The position numbers and the translations under genes were made by a program. From Saprospiraceae bacterium (GTDB taxonomy: Bacteria; Bacteroidota; Bacteroidia; Chitinophagales; Saprospiraceae): 64,000 nucleotides of DNA. The notes under the pieces were generated by a model. It saw only the letters and a program-made list of their open reading frames with translations, ran no database searches and was not told the origin of the DNA. The stretch is taken from positions 871,048-935,047 of the forward strand of contig JADJRO010000003.1 in the NCBI GenBank assembly GCA_016712145.1, given 5' to 3'. Below, piece after piece: positions 35,822 to 43,025 of the stretch; position 1 is the first letter of the stretch, and the number at the start of each line of letters is the position of its first letter.

Positions 35822-36727
35822 TTAGAACAGTCGGGTTAATTTATTTTTGAATCTAAGATAGAGTCCTAATTTATATATATCTAAATAAATCATTTTTGGA
35901 TTGTTGCTTAAAAGATTTTGAACGAGTTTTCGCTCAATGCTTTTATACAGTTTAAAAACCAACCAAGTGGGTACAAAGGATTGAATCTTTTTAACGGTGG
36001 ATTCAAGTTTTGTATTCAGTTTTTTATGATGGAATTCTAATAGTAATAAATTTTTTACAGCGCTTGCAGTTTTTCGTAAAAATATTCTGGAACTATAGAG
36101 ACCTAAGTGTAACACTTCATTTTCAATTTGCACAATTTGGATCGCATGTTCCTGAAGTGTTTTTGCCCAAAGGCTGTCTTCATGCCCATAAACACTAAGG
36201 GTTTCATCAAAAGGATGTTTTAGTAGAATGCTTCGGTGTGTAATAAAATTTACTGTATGAAATGTTTGGTAAGGATGTGCGATTCGTTTGGAAATCGGTG
36301 GATTTTCTCTAAGCATTCCATATTTCCAATGCAATTTTAACTGATCAGTTTGCGGTGGAATTTTATCATAACAACACGAACCGTAATAGACGGATTGTAC
36401 ATTTAATTTAATTGCATTTAAATACGTTTGAATGAAATTAGCATGGATTAATTGTACGTCGCAATCTAAAAATAATAACCAGTCAAATTGAGCTAAATTG
36501 CCTAAGCGATTTCTGGATGCTGCGCGTCCACAGTTTTTTGAATTTTCAAAAAATTTAACGCAGGATTCTGATTTTAATTCCTTAAAAATAGCCTCAAATC
36601 CTTGATCTGAAGCGTCATTTAATAAAATGATTTCAAATGGTATTTGACCATGTTGAAATTGCTCAATAACTTGCCGTACCAAATTTCGCACATCAAAATT
36701 GTAAACTGGAATTAATACGGATAGCAT
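35822..36727 (-). CDS. Glycosyltransferase family 2 protein
   Basis: 301 residues with a GT-A fold: LSVLIPVYNFDVRNLVRQV at the N-terminus, EIILLNDASD (nucleotide-binding Asp), NCGRAASRN, and the metal-binding WLLFLDCDVQL (DxD-like DCD). A later GHEDSLWAKTL corresponds to the ED acceptor-site motif of GT2 enzymes. No membrane segments, so it is cytosolic or peripheral. It transfers a sugar to an unknown acceptor, probably for a surface glycan. Neighbours give no further hint. It is divergent from mqnE. Confidence 0.92.
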   Translation of the reverse strand: MLSVLIPVYNFDVRNLVRQVIEQFQHGQIPFEIILLNDASDQGFEAIFKELKSESCVKFFENSKNCGRAASRNRLGNLAQFDWLLFLDCDVQLIHANFIQTYLNAIKLNVQSVYYGSCCYDKIPPQTDQLKLHWKYGMLRENPPISKRIAHPYQTFHTVNFITHRSILLKHPFDETLSVYGHEDSLWAKTLQEHAIQIVQIENEVLHLGLYSSRIFLRKTASAVKNLLLLEFHHKKLNTKLESTVKKIQSFVPTWLVFKLYKSIERKLVQNLLSNNPKMIYLDIYKLGLYLRFKNKLTRLF

Positions 36728-36976
36728 GTCACAAAGTTATCTATAAAATGAAACCGGAGCTTATGATTTTAAATCATTTAATATTATCATATGAAGCTTT
36801 AAAGCGTCACTTATTCTAGTAGGTCATTTTAGTAAACAGCTCAATTACAGTCAAATCCTTGTATAAATAAAGTCCACGTTTGATCTCATGTGTTTTAATA
36901 CATCCTCAAAATAATTTTCATATTAAACACGATGCTGTTATTCTTGTTACATTTATAGGACTAAATTAGTGAAGGC

Positions 36977-38158
36977 ATGACTTTATTGGAAGAAAGTGAT
37001 ATTTTGTTGAATTCTAATGATTTAATTCGTCGAATTCAGTCTAAAGTTTTAAATTCGGATCGCATTACGCCTGAAGAGGGCTTGTATTTGTATGAGCATG
37101 CCAGTCTTTCCGAATTGGCTTATTTAGCAAATTACATTCGGGAGAACAAGCATGGTAATAAAAGTTTTTTTAACCGTAATTTTCATATAGAACCTACCAA
37201 TGTCTGTGTCTATACCTGCTCTTTTTGTTCCTATTCGCGCTTGATAAAAAAGAGGGATGAAGGCTGGGAGTATACCCATGAGCAAATTATGGACATTGTG
37301 AAATCGTTTGACGATAAACCTGTTACAGAAGTTCATATTGTTGGTGGTGTTTTACCAAAATATGATGTAGACTTTTATATGAATCTTTTTAAGGCAATCA
37401 AGATTCACAGACCTGAATTGCATATTAAAGCACTTACCCCGGTTGAGTTTCATTACATATTCAAGAAAGCGAAGATTTCTTATGAAGAAGGCATGGAGCG
37501 CATGCTCCAAGCAGGATTGGATTCCTTGCCTGGTGGAGGTGCAGAAATTTTTGATGAAGTACTTCGTGAAAAGATTGCGGGTGGAAAATGCAGTTCAGAG
37601 GAATGGCTGCGAATTCATGAAATCTGGCATGGCCTTGGTAAAAAATCAAATGCCACGATTTTATACGGACATCTTGAAACCTATGCCCATCGGATCGATC
37701 ATTTAGAGCGATTGCGAGTACTGCAAGATAAAACAGGAGGTTTTCAAACGTTTATCCCTTTAAAATTCAGAAATAAGGATAATGAAATGTCGTATTTGCC
37801 TGAAGTTAGTATTTTGGAAGACTTAAGAAATTATGCGGTGTCCAGAATTTATCTAGACAATTTTGAGCACATTAAAGCCTATTGGCCCATGTTGGGAAGG
37901 ACAAATGCACAACTCAGTTTATCGTTTGGAGTCGATGATTTGGATGGGACCATTGATGATACTACTAAAATTTATTCGATGGCGGGATCAGAAGAACTAA
38001 ATCCTGCAATGAGTACCGGGGAGTTGGTGCAATTGATTCAACAAGTTGGACGTACGGCTGTTGAACGGGATTCTGTATATAATATCATTAAAGAATATCA
38101 TGAAGGAGACCTCGTTAATGCCAATCCATATAATTTTTACAATTTGCCAGTAGTGTAG
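36977..38158 (+). CDS. mqnE: Aminodeoxyfutalosine synthase
   Basis: Radical-SAM enzyme of the futalosine menaquinone pathway that joins 3-[(1-carboxyvinyl)oxy]benzoate to the adenosine part of SAM. 393 residues. The cluster motif CxxxCxxC is NVCVYTCSFCSYSR (Cys77, 81, 84). It also has HIVGGVLPKYDVDFY, a SAM-site region, LPGGGAEIFDEVLREKI and a C-terminal VNANPYNFYNLPV end typical of MqnE. First gene of an mqnE-phosphatase-mqnA unit, separated from the next start by one base. Confidence 0.97.
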   Translation: MTLLEESDILLNSNDLIRRIQSKVLNSDRITPEEGLYLYEHASLSELAYLANYIRENKHGNKSFFNRNFHIEPTNVCVYTCSFCSYSRLIKKRDEGWEYTHEQIMDIVKSFDDKPVTEVHIVGGVLPKYDVDFYMNLFKAIKIHRPELHIKALTPVEFHYIFKKAKISYEEGMERMLQAGLDSLPGGGAEIFDEVLREKIAGGKCSSEEWLRIHEIWHGLGKKSNATILYGHLETYAHRIDHLERLRVLQDKTGGFQTFIPLKFRNKDNEMSYLPEVSILEDLRNYAVSRIYLDNFEHIKAYWPMLGRTNAQLSLSFGVDDLDGTIDDTTKIYSMAGSEELNPAMSTGELVQLIQQVGRTAVERDSVYNIIKEYHEGDLVNANPYNFYNLPVV

Positions 38159-38159
38159 T

Positions 38160-38786
38160 ATGCATACTAAAAAAATGTTTATTCTTCGCCATGGTGAAAC
38201 GGATCAAAACAGGAATGGCATTGTACAAGGGAGAGGCATTAATTCTACTTTAAATGAAACGGGTATCCATCAATCGAAAGCGTTTTACCATCAGTATAAA
38301 AACATTCAGTTTGATCATGTCCGTTGCTCAAGCCAACAAAGAAGTTACCAAACCATCCAACATTTTGATTCGTCAGACAGGCCAATCCTTCGTGACAGCA
38401 GATTGGATGAAATTGGTTGGGGAGAACATGAAGGGAAGGCAGGAGATCCGGAATTAATGGAAAAATATTATCGAATTATAAATTCCTGGTCCAATGGAAA
38501 TTATTCTGATGCTGCACATGGTGGTGAAAGTGCATTGGAATTGAGTTTGCGTCTTCAGTCCTTTTTAGAAGAGGTTCATAATTTGGATTTTAAAATTGCT
38601 TTAATTTGTACGCATGGAAGGACCTTGCGTGCCCTGATATGCCTTTTAAAAAAGCAAGAACTCATGCATATGGAGTTGGTTTACCACAGCAATACCGGTT
38701 TGTATGTTGCAGAATTCAATAACAACGATTGGCAAATCATTTTAGAAAATGATTGCAACCATTTATCTAAAAGTATCGAACGTTGA
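38160..38786 (+). CDS. Histidine phosphatase family protein (phosphoglycerate-mutase-like)
   Basis: 208 residues. The N-terminal catalytic motif is FILRHGETDQNRNG (RHG with His11 as phospho-acceptor); the second conserved His lies in LICTHGRTLRALI (about residue 148) and the acid/base Glu in DEIGWGEHEGK. Family members hydrolyse phosphomonoesters; a CobC-like or housekeeping role is possible. It is placed between the menaquinone genes mqnE (1-base gap) and mqnA (4-base overlap), so it is almost surely co-translated with them, although no phosphatase step is known in this pathway. I cannot tell its substrate. Confidence 0.92.
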   Translation: MHTKKMFILRHGETDQNRNGIVQGRGINSTLNETGIHQSKAFYHQYKNIQFDHVRCSSQQRSYQTIQHFDSSDRPILRDSRLDEIGWGEHEGKAGDPELMEKYYRIINSWSNGNYSDAAHGGESALELSLRLQSFLEEVHNLDFKIALICTHGRTLRALICLLKKQELMHMELVYHSNTGLYVAEFNNNDWQIILENDCNHLSKSIER

Positions 38787-39526
38787 GAGTAGCTTGTGTT
38801 GAGTATCTGAATGCCTTGCCATTTACAGATGCTTTAGAATCGTTGTTTGAAAAAAATCAACTCAATTATATAAATGCAGTTCCATCGAATTGTGCCAATT
38901 TATTAAAAACAGGAGCGGTAGATTTGGCTTTATTGCCCATTGGGGCCATTTCAGATTTTGAAAAACTGTATTTAATTTCAGATTTTTGCATTGCTTGTGT
39001 TGGGCCGGTTCGAACGGTTAAATTATTTTCAAATCAAGCCATTGAGTCCATTGATGCAATTTTATTAGATCATGCTTCCAGGACTTCTAATGAATTATTA
39101 AGAATTTTACTTAAAGATTATTGGAAAAATTCCTCAATAAAATTAATAAAGGAATCAGATGAAATACCAAATGTAGAATTTGCAAAATTAAAAATAGGGG
39201 ATGCTGCATTTGAACTGGAAGGTAGGTATGCCTATGAATATGATTTAGGTGAAATCTGGTATGCTTTAACCGGATTGCCTTTTGTGTTTGCAGTTTGGGT
39301 AGCTACCAAGCAAATTCCCAAAGAGCTACAAAATATTTTAAATGAGGCATTTAAAAAAAGCATTGCATCTATAAATCAGCTCATTTATAAAAAAGAGGAA
39401 TACAATTCACAAATTCTTGAAACGTATTTTAAACAAAACATTCATTATGAATTGGATGTGAATAAAAAGGAGGGAATGAAGCAATTTTTAAATCGAGCTG
39501 GAATTTCAAATTGTTTAATAGATTAA
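38783..39526 (+). CDS. mqnA: Chorismate dehydratase
   Basis: Converts chorismate to 3-[(1-carboxyvinyl)oxy]benzoate, the first step of the futalosine pathway, feeding MqnE encoded two genes upstream. 247 residues in the periplasmic-binding-protein-like MqnA/MqnD fold: RVACVEYLNALPF (family V.YLN..P), VPSNCANLLKTGAVDLALLPIGA, and GDAAFELEGRYAYEYDLGEIWYALTGLPFVFAVWV. The start is TTG in a TTGA overlap with the upstream stop codon; no ATG is available and homologues begin at this position. Together with mqnE this shows menaquinone is the respiratory quinone. Confidence 0.95.
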   Translation: MRVACVEYLNALPFTDALESLFEKNQLNYINAVPSNCANLLKTGAVDLALLPIGAISDFEKLYLISDFCIACVGPVRTVKLFSNQAIESIDAILLDHASRTSNELLRILLKDYWKNSSIKLIKESDEIPNVEFAKLKIGDAAFELEGRYAYEYDLGEIWYALTGLPFVFAVWVATKQIPKELQNILNEAFKKSIASINQLIYKKEEYNSQILETYFKQNIHYELDVNKKEGMKQFLNRAGISNCLID

Positions 39527-39730
39527 ACATACGCCTTTTCCGATTCATCCAGCTGACTAGTAATTTTTTATATATATGTTTTATTAATATGTTACAAGTT
39601 TTTGATTATCAGATGCTTATTGTGATAAAAAAAAATGAAAGATTTGAATCAAGTCCATTTATTTTTTGCAATTTTGCAATCCTTTTAAAGTAAATTAGAG
39701 TCCATCCCAAAAATCGATTTAAATTTTACT

Positions 39731-41155
39731 TTGGAACCAATCGTAGTGCATAGTATCAGTGATCCTGTTATTGTCTGGAATAACATTCTGAATTTAATTC
39801 GGAATTCTGTGCCTAAGGAAAATTTTAGAAAGTGGTTTGAGCCCATTGTTCCTGTTAAGTTGGTTGATCAATCCTTGACCATTCAGGTACCTAATAAATT
39901 TTTTTATGATTGGATTGAATCACATTTTTTATCGCTATTAAGATCTTGTGTTCGTAAAGAGTTAGGTGATCGAGGTAAATTGGAGTATCAAATCTTGATG
40001 GAAGATTATCAGAAGCCCCAATTGCTATCAAAAACGAAAGTCAGTCAACAACATGATTTTGAAGATCCGGGAGTTATAACCAATCCGTTTGTGATACCCG
40101 GTATTAAAAAAGTGAAAATTGAAACCAATCTTTCACCAGCCTATCAATTTGAAAATTTTATTGAAGGCAATTGCAATCGGGTAGCCAGGCAGGCAGGAAT
40201 TCATATTTCCCAAAAACCTGGAAACATGTTTAATCCCCTGGTCATTTATGGGAATGCCGCTTTAGGCAAGTCACATCTTATGCAAGCCATTGGGAATGCA
40301 GTATTAAAGCAATTTCCTGAAAAGACGGTATTATATACCAATGCAGAAAAATTTACAAACCAGTTTATCAGTTCGGTAAAGAATAACACGGTCAGTGATT
40401 TTTCGAATTTCTATCATAACCTGGATGTTTTGTTATTGGATGACATTCAGTTTTTTGCTGGCAAGTCTGGTACGCAGGAAATATTTTTCCATTTATTCAA
40501 TCAATTGCATCAAACGGGAAAGCAGATCGTATTGGCATCTGACAGAGCCCCCAAAGACTTAAATGATATCGAAGAACGGCTCATCAGTCGATTTAAATGG
40601 GGCCTCACAGCAGATTTAACCGTTCCGGATTTTGAAACCAGGATGGCCATTTTATTGACAAAGATGGACCAGGGGCAGATCCAATTGCCATCAAATGTGA
40701 TGGAGTTTATTTGTCAGAATATCAAATCAAATATTCGCGAGTTGGAAGGTGTGCTCATTCGGATCATAGCAGAGTCCTCCTTGAATTTTAAAAAAATTGA
40801 CGTAGAATTGGCTAAAGAAGTAGTTCAAAACTATGTGAATCAGGTAAACCAGGAGTTAACCGTCGAATCGATAGCCAAAATCGTATGTGAGCAATATAAG
40901 ATACCGGTTGAAAGGCTGGTGGGGAAAAGCCGGCAGCGACAAATCGTGATGGCGAGGCAGACAGCCATGTATTTTACCAAACAATACACCCAGAAGTCCT
41001 TGAAGCAAATTGGGGAGTATTTTGGTGGAAAAGACCATGCGACGGTGCTTTATTCCTGTAACATGGCAAAATATTTAATAGATTCTGACCTTATTTTTAG
41101 AGAAAGAGCAGAGAATATTGAAAAGAAAATACAGAAAAGCCAACGATTTAAATAG
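39731..41155 (+). CDS. dnaA: Chromosomal replication initiator DnaA
   Basis: ATP-dependent initiator of chromosome replication. 474 residues with all four domains: N-terminal DnaB-interaction domain (IRNSVPKENFRKWFEPIVPVKL), a short linker, the AAA+ core with Walker A GNAALGKS (174-181), Walker B LLLDDIQFF (Asp237-238) and sensor/Arg region ERLISRFKWGL, and the C-terminal DNA-binding helix-turn-helix with the signature GGKDHATVLYS. The start is TTG at 39731; it lies in TTTACTTTGG, which resembles a -7 box, so a GTG five codons later is an alternative. I found no cluster of TTATCCACA boxes next to the gene. Confidence 0.96.
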   Translation: MEPIVVHSISDPVIVWNNILNLIRNSVPKENFRKWFEPIVPVKLVDQSLTIQVPNKFFYDWIESHFLSLLRSCVRKELGDRGKLEYQILMEDYQKPQLLSKTKVSQQHDFEDPGVITNPFVIPGIKKVKIETNLSPAYQFENFIEGNCNRVARQAGIHISQKPGNMFNPLVIYGNAALGKSHLMQAIGNAVLKQFPEKTVLYTNAEKFTNQFISSVKNNTVSDFSNFYHNLDVLLLDDIQFFAGKSGTQEIFFHLFNQLHQTGKQIVLASDRAPKDLNDIEERLISRFKWGLTADLTVPDFETRMAILLTKMDQGQIQLPSNVMEFICQNIKSNIRELEGVLIRIIAESSLNFKKIDVELAKEVVQNYVNQVNQELTVESIAKIVCEQYKIPVERLVGKSRQRQIVMARQTAMYFTKQYTQKSLKQIGEYFGGKDHATVLYSCNMAKYLIDSDLIFRERAENIEKKIQKSQRFK

Positions 41156-41161
41156 AATTCC

Positions 41162-41169
41162 TATTTTTG
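41162..41169 (+). promoter_or_regulatory. Bacteroidota -7 box TATTTTTG before the tRNA region
   Basis: Exact TAnnTTTG match just after dnaA and 85 bases upstream of the tRNA-Ser-like remnant; it probably drives the tRNA-Ser region. No -33 element recognised. Confidence 0.5.
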
Positions 41170-41253
41170 CGATCCCAAAAGGGAAATGTCTCTTTTGAAT
41201 ACTAGCCTGAAATGCAGGAGTTAGCAAACCGGCAAATAAATCAGGTAAGTTTC

Positions 41254-41329
41254 GGAGAGGTGGGTGAGTGGCTGAAACCAATCCCCACAGTATTGTGGGG
41301 ACTAAACAGTCGCACCTCGAAATTGGTAC
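41254..41329 (+). pseudogene. Broken tRNA-Ser copy with a palindrome in place of the anticodon stem
   Basis: The first 28 bases are identical to the intact tRNA-Ser(GCT) at 41398. Then, where the intact gene has CGGTTTG (anticodon stem and loop), this copy has a perfect 20-base palindrome at 41282-41301 (TCCCCACA-GTAT-TGTGGGGA). After it, CTAAAC, GTCG and ACCTCGAAA resume the tRNA sequence, which decays after GGTAC. The T-arm and 3' acceptor strand are missing, so it cannot be a functional tRNA. Confidence 0.9.
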
Positions 41330-41397
41330 AAAGTATTTGCATGCTTTAGAATTGAAAAACTAGAGCAGCAGAATTGGATAAGAGGATTTACCTCAAA

Positions 41398-41486
41398 GGA
41401 GAGGTGGGTGAGTGGCTGAAACCAACGGTTTGCTAAACCGTCGTACCTCGAAAGGGGTACCGAGGGTTCGAATCCCTCCCCCTCCG
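41398..41486 (+). tRNA. tRNA-Ser(GCT)
   Basis: 89 bases with a class II long variable arm. Anticodon GCT at 41432-41434 in the loop TTGCTAA closed by a perfect five-pair stem ACGGT/ACCGT. T-arm GAGGG-TTCGAAT-CCCTC. The acceptor stem GGAGAGG/CCCCTCC has one A-C mismatch at pair 5. Discriminator G; CCA is not encoded. Reads AGC/AGU codons. Confidence 0.95.
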
Positions 41487-41501
41487 CAATCCGGTAAGTA
41501 A

Positions 41502-41520
41502 AAGAAGAATTATTCTTCTT
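41502..41520 (+). terminator. Hairpin after tRNA-Ser
   Basis: Perfect inverted repeat AAGAAGAAT-T-ATTCTTCTT, 15 bases after the tRNA end. It may end the tRNA-Ser transcript or serve as a processing signal. Confidence 0.6.
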
Positions 41521-41534
41521 AAATTTGACAGATT

Positions 41535-41609
41535 CGGGGCGTAGCGCAGTCCGGTTAGCGTACCTGCTTTGGGAGCAGGGGGTCCCAGGTTCGAATCCTG
41601 GTGCCCCGA
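41535..41609 (+). tRNA. tRNA-Pro(TGG)
   Basis: 75 bases. Acceptor CGGGGCG/TGCCCCG (last pair G-T), anticodon TGG at 41570-41572 in the loop TTTGGGA with the stem CCTGC/GCAGG, T-arm CCAGG-TTCGAAT-CCTGG, discriminator A, CCA not encoded. Two truncated copies of its 3' two-thirds lie downstream. Confidence 0.96.
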
Positions 41610-41612
41610 CAC

Positions 41613-41644
41613 AAAAGCTCTTGCAAAAAAATGCAAGGGCTTTT
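41613..41644 (+). terminator. Terminator after tRNA-Pro
   Basis: A 13-base stem (AAAAGCTCTTGCA with TGCAAGGGCTTTT, one G-T pair) followed by a T run, 3 bases after the tRNA end. Confidence 0.88.
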
Positions 41645-41670
41645 TTAATTTTAATATTTTCTGAAATCAC

Positions 41671-41751
41671 AATTCGGTTAGCGTATGGCGCTGGAGGCGC
41701 CAGGGTCCCAGGTTCTCCCGCTTGAAGCGGGACAGGAAATCCTGGTGCCCC
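41671..41751 (+). repeat. tRNA-Pro remnant 1 (5'-truncated, palindrome in T-loop)
   Basis: Matches the intact tRNA-Pro from the D-loop (TTCGGTTAGCGTA, 41673) to the 3' end (CCTGGTGCCCC). The 5' acceptor strand is missing. The T-loop is split after GGTTC by a perfect palindrome TCCCGCT-TGA-AGCGGGA (41716-41732) plus a few bases. The anticodon arm is replaced by another perfect hairpin, TGGCG-CTGGAGG-CGCCA. Followed by its own terminator hairpin and the GIY-YIG gene. Confidence 0.9.
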
Positions 41752-42047
41752 AACAATAAAAGGAGTTGATTTATATCAACTCCTTTTTTATGATGAGTAA
41801 CACCGTTTATAATCTCTATTCTCTTACTTTGAGTTGTTACTATATTGGTTGCACCACTCAAGATGTAAATGAGCGTCTAAGAAAACACTTATCCAATCAT
41901 AGAGGCTTTAAAAGCAGGGCAAAGGATTGGAAAATTGTGTATAGTGAAAAATATGAATCAATTTCTGAGGCGCTAATTCGCGAACGCGAATTAAAAGCCT
42001 GGAAAAGTAAATTCAAAATTGAGACACTTATAAAAACAAATGGCAAG
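41673..42047 (+). mobile_element. Candidate minimal tRNA-targeting element with GIY-YIG nuclease (375-bp unit)
   Basis: The unit runs from the D-loop position of remnant 1 to the same position of remnant 2: partial tRNA-Pro, terminator hairpin, GIY-YIG gene, then the next partial tRNA-Pro. The repeat junction falls at the same D-loop bases (TTCGGTTAGCG and TCCGGTTAGCG) in both. This is the layout expected if an element inserts in the tRNA D-loop and restores the tRNA with its own 3' part, pushing the old 3' part downstream. Boundaries are inferred from the repeats. Confidence 0.5.
41758..41787 (+). terminator. Terminator between tRNA-Pro remnant 1 and the GIY-YIG gene
   Basis: A perfect 13-base stem (AAAAGGAGTTGAT with ATCAACTCCTTTT) around TTAT, followed by more T. 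It sits 6 bases after the remnant, as the intact tRNA-Pro has its terminator 3 bases downstream, and ends 2 bases before the nuclease start codon. Confidence 0.9.
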
Positions 42048-42056
42048 TCCGGTTAG
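41790..42056 (+). CDS. Small GIY-YIG endonuclease
   Basis: 88 residues, a stand-alone GIY-YIG catalytic domain. The first motif is VYNLYSLTLSCYYIGCTTQ (GIY replaced by NLY, YIG intact at 18-20). The catalytic Arg and surrounding NERLRKHLSNH follow at 27-36, and the metal-binding Glu lies in ISEALIRERELKAWK. It has no separate DNA-binding domain. I start at ATG 41790 (a second ATG follows directly); a longer TTG start would lie inside the terminator stem. Its stop codon TAG is formed by GGTTAG of the tRNA D-loop in remnant 2, so the last residues (SG) are encoded by tRNA sequence. Likely a homing-type nuclease that cuts at tRNA-Pro; its activity is inferred from the family. Confidence 0.88.
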   Translation: MMSNTVYNLYSLTLSCYYIGCTTQDVNERLRKHLSNHRGFKSRAKDWKIVYSEKYESISEALIRERELKAWKSKFKIETLIKTNGKSG

Positions 42057-42127
42057 CGTATCCCGCCTTTAGCAGGAGGGTCCCAGGTTCTCCCGCTTGA
42101 ACCGGGACAGGAAATCCTGGTGCCTCA
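42046..42127 (+). repeat. tRNA-Pro remnant 2 (5'-truncated, palindrome in T-loop)
   Basis: Starts AGTCCGGTTAGCGTA, identical to the intact tRNA-Pro D-arm, and ends CCTGGTGCCTC. The T-loop carries the same inserted element as remnant 1, slightly decayed (TCCCGCT-TGA-ACCGGGA, 42091-42107, one mismatch). The anticodon arm is degraded. It overlaps the last codons of the GIY-YIG gene. More decayed than remnant 1, consistent with being older. Confidence 0.9.
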
Positions 42128-42162
42128 AAGGGTTTAATCATGGATCTATCCTTGGCCATTAT

Positions 42163-42639
42163 TTATTTTTTAGTAGTAGTAGTTTTTACCCCGATATCAA
42201 CTTTAGGTTTTGATGTTGTTTTTACATTGCTTCTTAGACAACGGCAAATAAATTGTTTCTCTTCACAAACCCAATATCCTTGTTTACAAAGAGTAGTACT
42301 TCTTAAATCTTGGCAATCTGAATATGATTTACAAATGCAAGACCTGCCATCACACTGAAATCCGCTGGATGGATTTTCACTACCCATTTTATATGTAATG
42401 CCACTAAAACTATACTCCTGAATAGTACCATTGGTGACTAGAATATCAATGGGTTCACCTGCTCTAATTTTAAAATGGTTCATTCCTTCCTTTAAGCCAT
42501 TGTTTGGCAGCAAGTTTACTTCCCAATTCGGAGTCATTTTTTTTGTTGCTAAGACGTTGCTTGCCTTGTTTGTTGAGGCTAGCTGTGCATGCATAGCTAC
42601 ATTGCTCAGAATCAATACACTAAGGATAATATGCTTCAT
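42163..42639 (-). CDS. Small secreted cysteine-rich protein of unknown function
   Basis: 158 residues. Start taken at the ATG of MKHIILSVLILSN; the signal peptide probably ends after AMHAQ. The first half (about 20-95) looks like one small beta domain. The second half has seven cysteines in FQCDGRSCICKSYSDCQ...LCKQGYWVCEEKQFICRCL, a spacing that suggests disulfide pairing in the periplasm or outside. The tail is Lys/Thr-rich and may interact with nucleic acid or membranes. I do not recognise a family. It lies between the tRNA element and a decayed gene, in an accessory region. Confidence 0.7.
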   Translation of the reverse strand: MKHIILSVLILSNVAMHAQLASTNKASNVLATKKMTPNWEVNLLPNNGLKEGMNHFKIRAGEPIDILVTNGTIQEYSFSGITYKMGSENPSSGFQCDGRSCICKSYSDCQDLRSTTLCKQGYWVCEEKQFICRCLRSNVKTTSKPKVDIGVKTTTTKK

Positions 42640-43025
42640 TAGAATAATTTTAAGCAAAGGTTTGATAAAAAATCAAAGCTGCCAATAGCATAATAGTATG
42701 AAATCTTAGTAGGGATACATAGTATTTTTTAGTTTGATTAGTAACGTACTATGGCAGTCTTTTTAAATCATAAGCAAGCAGATTCTTTTATTCCTATTGA
42801 TAATCCGGACAATTTATTTTTTGGTATTAGTTTATTATACCTATTAGGGAATATCAAAAAATTGCGTCTTAGATACATTCTCGGTTCATCAAGCTATAAC
42901 CCGGAAATACGATTATTAATTACACGCTGTGCTTTTTCCTGTTTTCCTCATTTTTTTAATACGGGCTTTAAAAGCCACTGTCTTATTTGGTTTAATTTTG
43001 ATAATCCGGTAAACCATTATAACTT
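42640..43025. other. Intergenic region without a confident gene
   Basis: A plus-strand frame of 94 codons (42751-43035) exists but has no recognisable domain, overlaps the end of the nucleotidyltransferase pseudogene and reads like chance sequence (FCFPHFFN, WFNFDN). I do not call it. Confidence 0.5.

Noticed and set aside
39527..39730. Possible replication origin before dnaA
   Set aside because: The region is AT-rich, but I found no cluster of TTATCCACA-type boxes here or just after dnaA, so an origin is not supported.
41302..41670. Minus-strand frames reading GAPGFEPGTP and GEGFEPSVPLS across the tRNA genes
   Set aside because: These are the well-known false proteins produced by translating the antisense of tRNA genes (GFEP from the T-arm). 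The tRNAs explain the sequence fully.
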